A stretch of DNA of 64,000 nt from Cyanoderma ruficeps (Eukaryota; Chordata; Aves; Passeriformes; Timaliidae): positions 4,558,514-4,622,513 of the forward strand of contig VZDJ01000034.1 in assembly GCA_008694505.1 (NCBI GenBank). The letters run 5' to 3'. Under the pieces are notes generated by a model. That model searched no databases and had not been told where the DNA came from. It saw only the letters and a list, made by a program, of their open reading frames with translations. Position numbers and translations under genes: made by a program. Numbering within the stretch: position 1 is the stretch's first letter; each line of letters opens with the position of its first letter. This document shows, piece by piece, positions 36,501 through 51,500 of this stretch.

Positions 36501-39500
36501 TACACACACAGAGAGACAAAAAAAATTAATAGTGACCAGCCCCTCCGCCCCACTCCCAAAATCCAAACAAACAAGACACCCACAGAGTCAAAAAACAGCA
36601 TTGCAAAACATAAATGCAGCTACCAAGAAAGCTGTAACCACTGAGCTGCAAAATAAACACAGTTCAATTCTCTCTTAAGCCAAGTGCACATTTAAGTAGG
36701 GAAATCATTTGGAACAGGCAGTTTCCTAACTTACTTTGCTCCAAATCGTTTGTAATTAATACCAGATAAAGCACGGAAGTTTTCTTGGTCCATCTCCTCG
36801 CTACACCTGGCTTGGCAATGGAGATTTTAATTCACTCTAATAAGGAAGTTAAATCTGTTTGTTATTTAAAACAGAAAAGGGAAAGCAGGGTTTATCTTTG
36901 CTGGTAATTTGCCAGATGCTCCCTCTGATCACTGAGCTAGGAAGGGAGCAGTGTCAAAACACACTTTTCAGAGCAGACTAATTTTGTGCAAAACAGTCTG
37001 ACACTGCATTTTCCACCAGTATTGGGAGTTTTTAGCATTGTGACCTTGCTCAGGTCAGAATTTTGTGGTCTTCCAGCAGCTTCTTCTCTATCTAATTATC
37101 TCTATTTCTAATCATCCACTTCTCAAAGTCCTCAAACCTCTGGGGAAGGCCAGAGCTGTGAGCTTTAGAAATGCAGCCACAAAATCAGAAGGACTGGATT
37201 AAAGACTTGAAAGAAATCAGAGAGAAGTGAGGCAAAGATGCAAATAGGAGCAACGTGAAGACACAGAACGAGGAAGAACAAAACAAAAAAAAATTCATCA
37301 AAGGGAAATTATGTAGGGAAAAGGTTCATCACAAGGGCAAGGCAGCTGCAGAAGGATGAGGGCCTGGAAGCTGAAATGAAGAAACGGGAGTTTACCTTTA
37401 GGACTTGCAAATGCCAAAGTTCATAAAACAGGAGAATTGTGTTTAGAAGAGCTGGGTGCTCCTTCAGCTCCCACACTGAGCCCCATCCCAGCAGGTTCAG
37501 TGATTTCCCTGCAGCATTCCCCAGGCCAAGGCCAGCACCTACCTTGGTCAGGGCTCCAGGATGGAAAGTCCAGCGGGTGTCACTGTTGAACTGGACCCTG
37601 ACGTCCCCTCTGTCCGTGATCCTGTGCACCGTCCCCGTCTGGCCAATGAACTTTGGACCAAAATAAAAAACAAAGCAGGGGGAAAGCCCCTAAATAAATC
37701 ACGTTGTTTAATAGTGGGGAAAGAAGGTATCCAAGGCAGAGATGGCTAAACCACCCAGCATTTCCCATCCACAGTGCTCCCAAACCTTTGTTCTGCAAAA
37801 ATGCAGAATACTAAGGATGCAGAATAGTTTCCTACTAAGCCTAGCACTTCCCAATCCTAAATTCTGCATTTTCCCATTAATCCCAGCATTTCCAAGTCCT
37901 AAATTCTGTATTTTCCTGTTAATCCCATCATTTCCCAATCCTGAATTCTGCATTTTCCCGTTAGTCCCAGCATTTCCAATGCTTGCACGAGATGCCAACA
38001 TTGTTTTTCTACAAAAAAAGAAAGGGAAAGGCTCCTCTAAAAGCTCCTCTGAAAGAGCAGCACGCTGGGGGAGGAGGGGGATAGGAATACAAAGTGCAGA
38101 AATGCTTGAAAATGCAGCACAAATTGTCCTCTTTCCAAATGACAGAGGTGGGCAGGGAATCCAACGTTGTTCTGCGTTATAAAACACCAGCAAGGCAAAC
38201 TCTGAGAGCAGAAAAAGGGGCAAACTACACAAAACAAAATATCATTGTGTGGTGCAGGGTTCTAGATCTGCTTGTTCTGGCAGGTCCTGAGCAGCTCATG
38301 GTTTCTAAAGAGGTTAAAAAATGCCAATTTCTGAGGTGACAGGAGGTTCCTGTTTCTCTGTTTCATATCCCTCTCTACCCCTGCATTCCCCAAAAACAGG
38401 AATTCAGGAGCACAGAGGTTTAACAACCAACAACAGAGACAGCAACACCCAAAATCCACAGCTGTGGGGTTTATTCCTGAGCTGGAATAAAAAAAAAACC
38501 TCATGGCTCCACTGGCAGCTTTGTTAAAAGTTCATCAAAAGATACCAAGTTCCTGCCTGCCAGGCTGGAAAAAAACCCCAAAAAATAGAGGCTGATGCTC
38601 AGTTAAGAGATTTCCACATTGAAACTGGAATGACAGAGTTTGCCCTGGCATTTTAAAGCCTGATTTCAAGAAGTCTGCTCACCTCTAGGGCCAGGATAGA
38701 CAGTTAACACATCTTGATAGTGTCATAGCATTTTTCATGCTATTTACAGTGATAGGTGCCATTTCTATCTTTATTTCCTCTGCTCTCTGGGGTTTTTTAA
38801 AACAACAGGTGACAGCAGGCTGATGGCTCTTCAATTTAAAGGCAAGACTAAGCTCCAAAAATATGATATGGGCTGAGAAATTTTAGCTCTGGCCAAGGAC
38901 AGAGCCCAGTGTTGACAAAACACATAACTTTAATTACCAGCAATGCACAGCACAAAAGAAGCCAAACAAGGAATGGATCCAGAACACCAAAGGAAAGATC
39001 CGTGGCTCATTTAAAAACAAACAAACCAGCTATTACTTTTTTTTTTTCCCCTTCCAAGACTTTTGCAGGGATCCACAAGACCATTCTCATCCAACAGAGC
39101 CTAAAAATAACTCTGACTCCAGTGTCCTATCACTAAAAAAAAAAAATAAATCTGTATTTGTGATTCAGTTCAACTTTAAGGTCACACAAAGACGTTCTGG
39201 TAACTTCCTGAGCAGTGCAGAAGGAGGGAGAGGCTGGAATTGTCCCCAGGGAGAATGCAGGGACATACCTCAGCCATTTTGGGATTCCAGCCTCCGTGGC
39301 CCTCCTGCATCTCCCGCAGGATGTCGATGTCCAGCAGGCACTTCACCTTGTCCCCGTGCTGGAAGGGATGCCTGTCTGTGCTCTCCTTCCTCTGCAGCTC
39401 AGCTGGTTTCCCTGGGGACAACAAGGACAGCGCCCACAGGACGTCACACACCTGGACTGCCTCACTGGCTCCCTTACAAGGGTTTAAAATAAATATTAAT

Positions 39501-42500
39501 TGGGGCAGAATGGTGCAAAAACCCCTTTTCACGCCCCATACAATCCATAGGGTAGGATTTAACTCTAACTGGATATTAATAAAACATAAGCAGCTTTAAC
39601 AAGGCCCATTTTGTCCCTCTGCAGAGCAGGGAATGCCTCTCAGGCCCTGGCAGACAACAGGAGCTGTTCTTAGCAATCCACTCACCCACAACTGCTGTTC
39701 AGACACACCCACACAGCACCCAAAATTAGTTCTCCCCATCCACAGGCAGGCACAGAATTCACTCTGAGGAGTTCCTTACCCTCCCACCCTTCCCATGCAG
39801 CCATACCTCTGGAATTAAGCTCCTCATCCAACTCTTCCCTCCCCTCATGCTCTTGCCAAGCTGCTCAGGGGGAGAAAAGTCTGAGAAGGGCTGGTAAAAG
39901 TCTGCCTGAGAAGTTTTATCTGAAAAGTCTGATAAAAACCCTGATTCTGCTGCTGCAAACACAAGAACAGACCCCTCCGTGTTCCTTCAAGGGAGCCAAA
40001 GATGGTCCCTGCACCTCATTAAAAGAAAAACAATCCCACACCTAAATGACACCTGGGTAAAAAAAAAAAAAAAAAGCCTCAAGTCCAAAAGCACAAGGAG
40101 TTTCCTTGGACTTAGGAGGAAAGGGGGACTGCAGCAAGTTGCCAGTACAGACATCACCTTTTCCCATCACTTTTTCTAATTTTTGGCTGTTCCATTCTCC
40201 AAAGTCTCCCTTTGGTAACATTCCCCCTCTGAACACACTTTTGGCTCCACCAGGAGATAGTTTGCTCTCTGAAAGTACAATGAACAACAGCTTGCCTAAA
40301 GAATGAAAAGCTTTGGATTGACAAATGTAACCATAGTGGGAAAAGTTGGATTCTCTGTAACAGAGTCGGAATTTCCTGTGTTTCCAGCAGGAGTTGTTTT
40401 CCTTGGGATACAACTGTGGGTATCTGATGGTTTTACCACTGAAAGGCCAAACTATTCCATGAACCACTCTGAGATCAAGCAGCATGCTCACACACAAACC
40501 AAATTCTCTCAAATGATGCTCGTTACGTGGGAACTTTAAAAAATCAGGAGGTGGTTTTATGTCATAAAACCAAAAAATGGCTTCAGCGCCAACGGCCGCG
40601 TGAACCACGACTTCTCAACAAAGACTTCACTCGGCAAAGATTCGTCTCCACCCACCTAATTTTGGGAGGTGCTCCTTGTAGTAGAAGCCCCCAGAAGCCT
40701 CCACAGTACATTTGAGGTCCACCTTTCCCTTGTGGCCCACCCTGTAGACGTTGGTGGTTCCGTCGGCCCAGGTGACGCTGGCGACGCTGCGGCCGGTCTC
40801 CACGTCCCAGCCCCGGATATCCACCACGCGGCCAGTCTTACCCTCACCCCCTGAGGGGAAAAGAAGTGAAATTCAGGAAAATTGGATCATGAGGCAACTC
40901 GTTTCCACCAGTTAGGAGGGAATCTCTGCGTTAAATTTGCTGAAAGCCAGCGAGCCATTCGTTTTTGGAATGATTCCGTGGAGAATTCCTGGTGTGCAGG
41001 AGCGCGGCCTAGTTAGGGAACGCACACACACAGTGTCATGGCACCACACTGTGGCAACACAAAAAACCTCAGCAGTGCTGCAAAACCCACCCAGGGTCTT
41101 TAAATCTCTCCCCAACACCATCCATGTGGGGGAAACATCAAAGAAACTTTGTTTTCTTCAAGCAAGGAGCAGCTGGAAGAATCCAGAAAAGGAGGATGGA
41201 TGTGTGGAGGGGAACTGGCTGGGCACTGGGACGTGCTGGGATCCAAGAGATAACACTGAGCCTTGTGAAGGCAATCAGGGTTTGCAGATTCCCAACCCCA
41301 CAAACACTCTGTGGTGCACTTAGACAAGTCCCAGCACCTCCCCAGGACTTCCCCAAAAGGGAACAGCAACATTTGCTTCACTGAGGAACTTCTGATTGTC
41401 TGTGGAGTCCTTGAAGGAGCTAAATTCCTCACTCATCAGGACATCTAAAAAGCACAATACAAAGGCTGGGTTTTGGTGGCAGTTCTACCAAACCCAGAGA
41501 GCAGCTGAGGGGTGGATTTAGGGTTCCTCTCACTGCTCCTGCTCAGGGAGCTCCTTTCAGGTCAGCGCCACCGTAAGCAACACAAGTCTCAGACATGTAA
41601 ATGCTGCTCTGATCTCAAAAGGATGGATAAGCCGTATTGAGCATAAGCTGCTTTTGCTCTCAGACCCTCCAAGGATCCACGTCCTCCACGGAACCCAGAG
41701 CTGCAATAAATGGCAGAGTCAACTTTGGAAACCTTTGAACTTCTGACTTAATTCTTCAGGGGTAAAAGGTGCTGTAAACATCACGGTGTGTGTGCAGGGC
41801 TCTGGGACAAACGGGCAGGGAAGCTCCCTTAGCCCTGGAGCACCACACAGAAACTGCTATCAGCGGCCTGGGGACAGGCATTACACCCCAAAAAGCAGCT
41901 TTAAAAAGGCATTTCTGTCCCACTGCATTTTCAGCCTGAAGGTTTCAATTCCTACAGAAAGCAGGAACCACTCTCCAGTAACCACAGGGTCCTTCATTAG
42001 TGCACCACGTGAAACCCTCCTCAGAGACAATTTCTCCTCACTGTTCTTAAAAGTATCCAAATAAGGACATTCCACAGAACTCCAAAAGAAAATGGATACT
42101 GTACAAAAAGTCAGATAAACTTTCCACTATCAATTAAAGCTTTTGCAAGAAGAGAGGAGTCTTTATTTTATTGTAACATGGTCTGCATTTACTGTTTCAC
42201 ACAAGAACTTCCCACGATGGTTCCCAATGGTTTTCACATCCATGAGAGAGGAGCAGCAAAACTTCCTCCCCACACCCTGGACATGGTTTATGTCACAGAT
42301 ATGTGACAAACAACAAATACAAGAAAACAATGGGTATTAATTACTCTGAAGAACAGCCACCTGCATCACCTGAACAACTCCCCCAGAAGCTGCTGCTCAG
42401 CACAGGGATTTTCAACCAGCAATTTGCAAAAATAAAAGAATATTATACGTATACATAGANGTATATATAGGGACAGGACATCCCAATATAAAAACATATT

Positions 42501-45500
42501 TTAAAAAAAACCTCAAATGGTGTTCTACAGGACATCCATATATATAAAGCTCCTCAAATATATTAAAAAACCCCTCCAATGGTGTTCTACAGGACATCCC
42601 AAAAGCAGCTTACCATCCTGGTTACCCCACTCCCAGTCAGGCCCACGGACCACTTTAGCCCCCTGGAAAGTCCCTTTTAATGTGATGCGAGTCAGATTCT
42701 GTCGAGGGCTCACTAGGACCCTGGAAAAAAAACAAAATCAGAGGAAACAAATGAATTTGTCGTTGTTACAGACACTGACAAAGCTCTGTCCCAGCTGAGG
42801 GCTGTCACATCCTTCCCTTTAGGGTAATGGACATTACTGGGGTGGCCCTGCAGGGAGGCATCCATGGAGCTCAGCACGTTCTGTAAGCAGAGAATCAGAG
42901 CAGCTCACACCAGCAGTGCTGTGCCTGGCCCATTCCCAGGCTCTCAGAGACCTCCCCACCCTCCCTGCACCCCAAACCCCCGGCACAGACCCACCCCCAG
43001 CTGCAGGGAAAAGGAAGAAGGTACCTACGTGATAGTGAACAGGGGGTCAGATGTCCTGTTAAAGCAGCTCCCAATGCCCATAATGTCACAGCAGCCTCTC
43101 TGCTGGCTCTGGGTGTGCAGTCCCCAGGCTGCCACAAACCCTTCTCATGAGTTACCAAGCCACCAAAATCCACGGGGACCTGCCTGGCTGCTCAGCCAGG
43201 GTGCAATCCCTTTTTCTAGGTGACTGCAAAAGTGCCCCAATCCATGCCCCTGGAGCCAGACAGGCTCTTGGCAACTCCCAGCCCAGACAGAGCAACCCAA
43301 GTTCAGCAGCTGTTCCACAGGGCAAGGGGAGGGGAAGCTTCCTGGGGGTAGGGCTGACCTCAGAGCACTGCATTTATTTTCCATCTAATACCTCCAGAGG
43401 GAAGGTGGAGACTCAGGAGGATAAAAAGCTTATGGCTTGAACTTATTTGTTTACTTATCCAGTAAACGCTTAAGTCTTTTACTTTTCTTAACCCGTTACC
43501 GAGATCTCCCACCTGTGATTCACAACCTCGTGTGTTTCAAAAGAGGGAGAGATTATTTCTGCCTTGTTCTTATAATCACTAAATGTTCATTAATTACCCA
43601 GGCTGAAGCTCAACAGGAGGAAGATGAAGGCTCTGTATTTGGAGGGTTGAGATTTTGTCTGGTTTAAGCCCCATCAAGGCTGGATATTGTTATGAAAGAA
43701 GATAATGGCAGTGGAGGGAAAAGCTCAGCTATAAAGAGCCACTGCTCAGCATTCATTTTATTCCATTGTGTCAGGCACTACAGACTGGTTTCAAAACCCA
43801 GCACGGATTTGGGTACAGCCTCTGAAACAGCTCAGATGTTTGCACTGCATTTTGTTCAATGTTTTTCTAATAATTTATCAAAGATGTCTGAGCCAAGCCC
43901 TGACACAAAGTGATAAAAATACAATTCTCTCTTCCAAACCCATTCTCTCACAAGGGATGGGATTCAATGCAAGGATTCTTAGTGATAGTAAAATAAAACA
44001 CTGAGCTGAGCTTAAGATGTTTAAATAGCAAAATATCCACCACTCATTCTATTCTTAGCAGAAGTTCCTTTTTTGGATTATCATGTAACAGTAGTCATTC
44101 CCAGCTCAACACTCTCACATTAACCTGCCACTTCCTCTGAATTTTGTGGATGGAGACCAAAAAACCAAAGCTGATCAATTGAGAAAGCTGAGCTTCCTTA
44201 AAAAAGGAAAGTAAGGAGCTCCATCTCCTGTGCTGCTGAAATGCTGGGGGCCACCCACCAGAACTGCCCTCCTTCCCCAGCCTCGCCAAAATCCTGTCCC
44301 TGCCTTAAACCACTCCTGACCAGCAGCACCAAAGAGTGATGCAGGCACCAGATGTCCTCAGCCCATCATTCTCATCAAGGTTTTAATCTAATTCAGTGTT
44401 TTGCTCCAAATACTGGATAACAACCAAAGTTACCCGGCGTGATGCAGAAATACCCCCGGGATAAATTTAATCACTGCGATACTGCCTTTAATAACAACGT
44501 TAATTATGACAGCACGAGTCTGCAGCCATTTCTGCCCTACAAATTCCAAGGATATTGAATTACTGCAGAGCTCAGAAAGCACTTGGGAGCATGTACTGTA
44601 CAGAATGAAGTTATGGCTCTCTCCAGCATGCTGGGAACCACTCCCTGGGGATGTTCTGCCTGTGCTCAAGTTTCTCTGAGGTGCTTGTTTGGCTTTTGAC
44701 ACCCCTCAGAACTCTGCTGCAGCATCTGCAACAGCAGCATCACCCCTGCTTTAAAGAGAGGGATGAGAGATCCAAATCTGGAGAAATTTAAACAAACGTT
44801 ACTTTTAATTTGCAGCAGCAAGCCAGAGCTCCTTCACGCCAGGCACGGTTGATGAGTTTTGTGAGATTTTTCTGCTGCAGAAAGTTCTTATCTGAAGAAA
44901 TAAACAGTGAAGGGGACTGGGAAGCAGAAGGGATGGTCATCCTGTAAGGTGGCAGGCCATAAACATCCCAAGAATCCCTTCAGGAAGGCACAGCTCTAAA
45001 ACCGGATTTTCAACTCGTGGAAGACACAAACCCACATCCCTGCAGGACACACACAAACATCCACCTCCAGAAAAGTCAACGTGAAGATCTTGCAGCAACT
45101 ACGGGCAAAAGTGACCTCAATGCAAGAAATTTCAGCTTTTCTAATCCCCCCAGCAAAGCTTTTCCTGCTGCTCCTCCAGCAAAGGATAAAGGAAGGCAGT
45201 TCTGACAGATGGCTGCTGGTTGCTCGGGCAGGAACCAGCCTAAGACAAGGACGCTGGAGAGGGATCAGGATCACAGAAAACTATTTCAGGAACTGTCTTT
45301 ACCCAGATTTTTTTTTTTTTCCTTTTCAATCCTCTCCTTCCTTGACAAGGCCCAGTTCTTGACAAAAACACCTGTATAAGTAAAAGCTGTGGGTTTTTGG
45401 TAACCCCCAAAGAAACTCAGATCAAATCCTGCTCTGGAATGCCACAGAAGGGAAGGTTTCAGACCAAGGATACTACACGGGAATTAAAAAGGTTCCTGCA

Positions 45501-48500
45501 GACAGTTTTCCCCAGCTGTGCTCTCAGAGATGTTCATCCAGAGCATTTAAAGGCAGAATATTGCACTGAGAAGACGCAGAAACACCACTGAGCACACAGA
45601 GTGAAAATGTCTTGTTATCATCCTCCAAACATCATTATTAGTTCAAAACCCAGGCTAAAGCTGGTTCAGTGGAGGTTTCTCTTGCTTGCAGTTTTGATCA
45701 TGTAATTCCAGAAAAGATAAAATATGTCACTGAAGCACAATCCCTGGTCTAGAAATCAAACAGAATAACCCAAATGACACAAGGGAAGCCCCAGTGTGAC
45801 AATACACCTTGGTGTTCAAGTTTGGAGTTTTTTAAGGAGGCACAGGAAATTTATCTGGCAAATCGTGGTGTTTTTTTTCCAAAACTAAAATCACACAAAT
45901 TCATTAACAGAAAAAAAAAATAAATTCATATTAATAAATTGATCTGACTGCAAATATCCCTCCCCCAAATTTCTCAGCTTAAACTGCCACTGTATAAATA
46001 ACACCTGTTGAGGAGGTTACTATGTAAATAAACCTGCATCCCTTTATTGCCCAGTAATCAAACACCAGCAGTTGTCACTCAGCTGCTGGATCAGTTCAGC
46101 CCTCGGCAGAAGCAGCCACAGATGGGAGGTTGGATTATTGAGGCTGCCTTCAGTGGGTCTGCACTGCACAGACCTAAATCAGAGCACGCACTTGCTCCTG
46201 GATCTGGTTTCCAAATCCAGCTGGTAACTCCACCAGACAGAGCTGGTTTAAGAATTACAGAAGAAAATAACTGCAATTTCTGTTTTGACTACAGGATTAA
46301 ACACAGTGGGAGAAAATATTTGTATTTCTTGTGCTTGATTACACAAAACATTTCCCTGTGCAGCTCGCTGGCTCCTCCAGCTCCATTGTTTGCCAGGAAA
46401 AAAACAAAAAACAAACCAGAGCTTGTGAAAAACTACCGAGGTTGTGATTTATTGGTGAGAAAAGGGCTAGAAAATAGCCTGGCTAAAATGCACCACATCT
46501 GAAATTCAACTCAGCCCCAGCCCTGAGCAGGTGATCCAAGCAAAACGTTGGTGCTGCACGGGAATATAACAACATTCATCTTTTGTCTGGGGTTATCTCA
46601 GGTTTGATTATTTGCACAACTCACCAGAGTGTGCCTGACTTTTCCAGCCCTAACAGAAACTTGATGAGCTTTGCTTTGCTGCCCTGCTCACAGACACTGA
46701 TTGATCTCCCAATTACTAAGCACATATTCAGCAAATGGATACAACAACTCGGAAAAAAGCTCTTCAGTAAAACTGAGCCGTTCCGTCCTTTTAAGCCAAA
46801 AGATGAGAGCCTCTCCCACAGCAGCCATAAAATTCAAACCAAACAAGACCAATAAAAAAAAGAACAAATTAGGAGGTCAGGAAGAGATTACCTCAAAGAG
46901 CAAAATTTAAAAAAAAACAAAAAATCAGCACCTCCTGTGACCTAAAGTTCAAATTCGGGTCATTTGAAGAGCTGAAAGAGCCTCCAGGTAAAGGTGTCTC
47001 CAAAGCCTCTTTAGAAAACTGATTGGGAACCCTCTGCAGTGCCTGTCTGGGGTTAAATCCTCCTAAATCCTGGGATTAGTGACCTGCTACCAACAGGGAT
47101 GCGTTGGCCTTGCCTGGTTCAGGTGGCCAGGGGTGGCCCCAGCAGCAGCAGAAATTAGTGAAGAACCAAAGGATCCCCATTCCCTGCCAGGGAAAGGAGG
47201 TGGGAGAATCCTGGTCTCTAAAGGACACTCGACTACAAACCCCAAATCCACACAGCATTTACCACGACTTTTTATAAATACTCTGATTTTTTTTTCTCTT
47301 TTTGTCCTTAGGGAACTGCCAAAGGTTTTATCTTCTACTTTAGTTACAAGGAAAAAAAAAAAAAAGAAGAAAAAAGAAAAATAGAGATGAGTGATCTAAG
47401 CAATAGTCCCAGTGAGTCATAAGCAGGCAATTTCTGTTCTTGAAAAGGATGCTGCAGTGCCTAAGGCAAAGTGTCTCCACAGCTCAGACCTCCCTTATTC
47501 CACAGAAATTCTCTCCGTGGATTGTTCAAAGGTGCCCTTTGTCCCACCCCAGGACATTCCATCCTTAAGGCAGAGCACTCTCCACAGCCCCCCACCAACA
47601 AATCACATTTGCATTAAAGCAAAGATGTTCCCACTGCTTCCTGCCCCTGCACCGCCAGGCATTGCTGAGGAAAAGAGATTTAATTTCCCAGCTCCCTGCG
47701 TGAAAGGTGCAGAAAACACACATTTATTGCAGTTATTGTGCCACCCTCGGTCCGATCCCGAAACCAAACCCGTCCCTCACAACCTGTTTGCTCCAAAAGC
47801 TGAGTGACTTCCAAGAACCACAACGTGAACCTTTCATTCAGCTTTAAAGCTGCAGCTTTCCACAACAGGGGAGCTTCTTCCTGGAAAATTTCTAATTCCT
47901 CTCCATCCCAAAACTCGGCAGGAATCGATACCTGCCAGGCAGGAACAGCAGGAAAGGTGTTCCATTATCCAATTAACCTGCTGTTTTATCCTTGCCCCTT
48001 ATGGAGGCTCCCAGAAATCACTGCCACACCTGACAGGCTCATGCTGTGCCTCTTTTTGTTTTCTTTTTTTTCTTTTGTTTTTAAATCCTTTTTTTATCAG
48101 CTTCTTGTTATCCTGAAGATCTTTATCCCTGCTAATGCACAGCAATGTAAATCGGAATAATGCTGATTTTATAAAGATTTGGTATCAGGCACTCTGGCCA
48201 ATGTCTAGAGTTCGTTTTTTGTCAAATAAAGTTAATTTGTATCATATTTTCTCTAACCACTCATCCAGCCACAATCACAGAAAAATAAAAATAAAAAAGG
48301 GTGAAAGAATTTAGGGGAAAAAAAAAAATCCAAGCCAACCAAAAAGCACCATCAGACATCACATCCAGCTCTACCTCCAGAGCTCTCCAGGGCTTCCAGG
48401 ACATTCCAGAGTTTCAGTTCAGCTTCAGAACTGCCTCTCCAGTGCTTCCAGGACATTCCAGAGTTTCAGTTCAGAGCTGCAGTTTGTGGCAAAGTCAAAC

Positions 48501-51500
48501 AATTCCCACGGGACAGCTCTGGCCCTGGCAGGGCTCCTGGCCATCCTCCAAGCTCCCTTTTTCACCCTGACAGCAAAACTGCCCTGCCCAACTCCAGCAG
48601 CAGCCTGGACACGGGCACAGACAAGCCTTGGAAGGGAAAATTCCTCTATTTCCATGTTTTCACCACTCAGATTCCTCAGGGAAAAAAAAAAAAAAAGAGG
48701 AATAAATTCTGCAGAGGATGAGTCCTGGGGAGAAATTACCTAGAAATCTGTCTTTTGATCCAGGACAACATCCCAGGTGCTCCTGGGGAGGGTCAGGGCC
48801 CTGCTGCCCAAAGGATTTCCCACCTGCAGGGTTGGGAAATCCTCAGCACAGGGCAGAAAATTGGGGCTGCTCTGCAGCAGTGCCTTTTTTTTTTTATTAT
48901 TGTCATTATTTTTAACTTAAATGTGAGTAAAATGATGTACCTTAAAGCTCAAATAAAAGAGCCAAGCAGGCATCCCTGAGTAACTACTTGCAGATAACTC
49001 TGTTATTAATAGAAAGAGAAAAAACCCCCTCATGCCTATTTTTATAGAGATGTGTATTTTTATAGAGACACCAAATTGTGAAGCTCATTTCACAGGAGGA
49101 TCTGGCTGGCTTCTCATATCAACACAAGCTCCAGAAACACCCTGATCTGGTGGAGAAACAAAAAACCCCAAGAGCTCAGAGGGGAAGATTCTCTGGCCAG
49201 CAACATCACAACTCCGCCAGGACACGGAATTTTGGAATTCTGGCAGCACTCTGGCAAAAATCAGCTGCAGGCAGAGCTTCCCACATGGCAGGAAAAGCAG
49301 CTGCAAATCCCACACCGCTGCCTTGAGCGCAGTAATTACACTTTTCATTCCACAGATGGATGCAAGGCACTGTGATATTTTCAAAGGCAGGCAAAAAAAA
49401 AAAAANAATAAAAGAAAATCAATGACAGAGATAAGCTGATTTCTTATTCCTTCTCCTGAAGGCAAGAGGATTACATGATTCATCTTCGTGCCCACTTTAG
49501 GAGATGCAAATAAAAGTACTGCTGAGACTATTTTTGAGTTCTTCCCCAGGACAGGAGAACAGATTTCCCATGTTTTGGCAAATCATGGAGGAGCATAAAA
49601 TTACAGATGCTGTTCCACAGGCATCAGTGCAGCAGTCACCTCCCAAAAAACCCAAAAAAAATAGGAGTAAGTGAGAAAATGCTGCTCTTCAGTGAATAGA
49701 CCCCAAGAATAAATCAACAATTTGGGAGTGCAAGATCCCTGCCAGCCTCCCTGTGGCCTGAGAACAGCAAAGAGCAAAGCATGTCTGAGAAATTATTTAA
49801 TTGTGGGGGATGCTGAGGAAGAGAAAAAAACCAGAGCAGAAATTATTCTTTTTGTCACTTTATAAAAACACTCTGAGGATTTCTGTTTGCTGCCTTTTTT
49901 TTTTTTTTAAGCAGTTTCATAAAACCCAACCAAGCCTGACATAATTCTATAGGACAAACCTTTTCAAACCCAACCAGCAAAACTTGAGCACTGCCTAATA
50001 TATTTGTAAGAAATTCTTCATAAATTATCCAGAGATGTACAAGTCAGGTTCTACTGGGTTATTTTGCAGACCCCTGAGGTGCACACAGCAGGTTTTGGAA
50101 GCCCCAGGAAGAAACTGAGCCCCATAAATTGGAATTATTCTATAGAACAAACCTTTTTGGTCAGAAAACCCAATCAGCAAAACTTGAGCACACTGCCCAA
50201 TGTATTTGCATGATTTATAAATCACACAGATTTATAAAAATTAGGTTCTACTGGGTTATTTTGCACAGCCCTGAGGAGCACACAGCAGGTTTTGGAAAGC
50301 CCCAGGATGAAACTGGGCCCCATAAATTGGAATTATTCTATAGAACAAACCTTCTTGGTTGTGCAGCCCGATCAGCAAAACCTGAGCACTGCCCGATATT
50401 TACATTAAAATCTTTATAAATCATCCGAAATTCTTTATAAATCATCCAGACATGTAAAAATTAGGTTCTAAGTTATTGCTGGGTTATTTTGCACAGCCCT
50501 GAGGAGCACAGAGCAGGTTTTGGAGAGTCCCAGGATGGAACTGAGCCCTATAAATCAGTATTATTCTATAGAACAAACCTCAGTTGTGCAACCCGATCAA
50601 CAAAACCTGAGCACTGCCCGATATATTTAGACGAAATTCTTTATAAATCATCCAGACATGTAAAAATAAGGTTCTGTTATTGCTGGGTGATTTTGCACAG
50701 CCCTGAGGAGCACAGAGCAGGTTTTGGAGAGCCCCAGGATGGAATTGAGCCCCACAAATTGGAATTAGTCTATAGAACCACCCGATCAACAAAACCTGAG
50801 CACTGCCCGATATATTTACATGAAATTCTTTATAAATCATCCAGACATGTAAAAATTAGGTTCTGTTATTGCTGGGTTATTTTGCACAGCCCTGAGGAGC
50901 ACAGAGCAGGTTTTGCAGAGCCCCAGGATGGAAGTGAACCCCAGAAATCTGCTGAGGGGGAAGAGGACTCACGGCTGGGAATGCGCGGTCTCGTAGCGCT
51001 CGAAGGAGTGGGACAGGTCGTGTTTGTTGTTCATGTAGCACTGGGTGCACAGGTCATAGTCAAAGCACATTTTGCATTTCCACCTCATGCCCCGGATCCC
51101 GTGCTTCTTGCAGCAGTCACAGATGATGTTGGGGTGACGGACACCTGGGGGAGCAAAAAGGGAATGGGAGATCTGCACAAATTCCAGGGAAAATCAGGCT
51201 CTTAGAACCATCCCTTCCAGCACTGCAGAATGCCAAATCCTCCCAGGAAAAGACCTTTGAGATCCACACAAATTCCAGGGAAAATCAGGCTCTTAGAATC
51301 ATCCCTTCCAGGACTGCAGAATGCCAAATCTTCCCAGGAGAAAACCTTTGAGATCCACACAAATTCCAGGGAAAATCAGGCTTTTAGAACCATCCCTTCC
51401 AGCACTGCAGAACACCAAATCCTCCCAGAAAGAGACTTTGGAAAAAGACCTTTGGAAAACTTGGAACCTGTGCTCAAGTTGCTGTGAGGTGCTTATTTGA

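Larger units (their letters stand above)
42721..50972 (-). other. Largest MIB2 intron between the ZZ exon and second MIB/HERC2 domain
   Basis: 8.25 kb with no exon that I recognise. It holds one copy of a 173-178 base dispersed duplicate (44661-44833) and the large tandem array at its upstream end (49940-50948). A single N stands at 49406. Confidence 0.8.
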
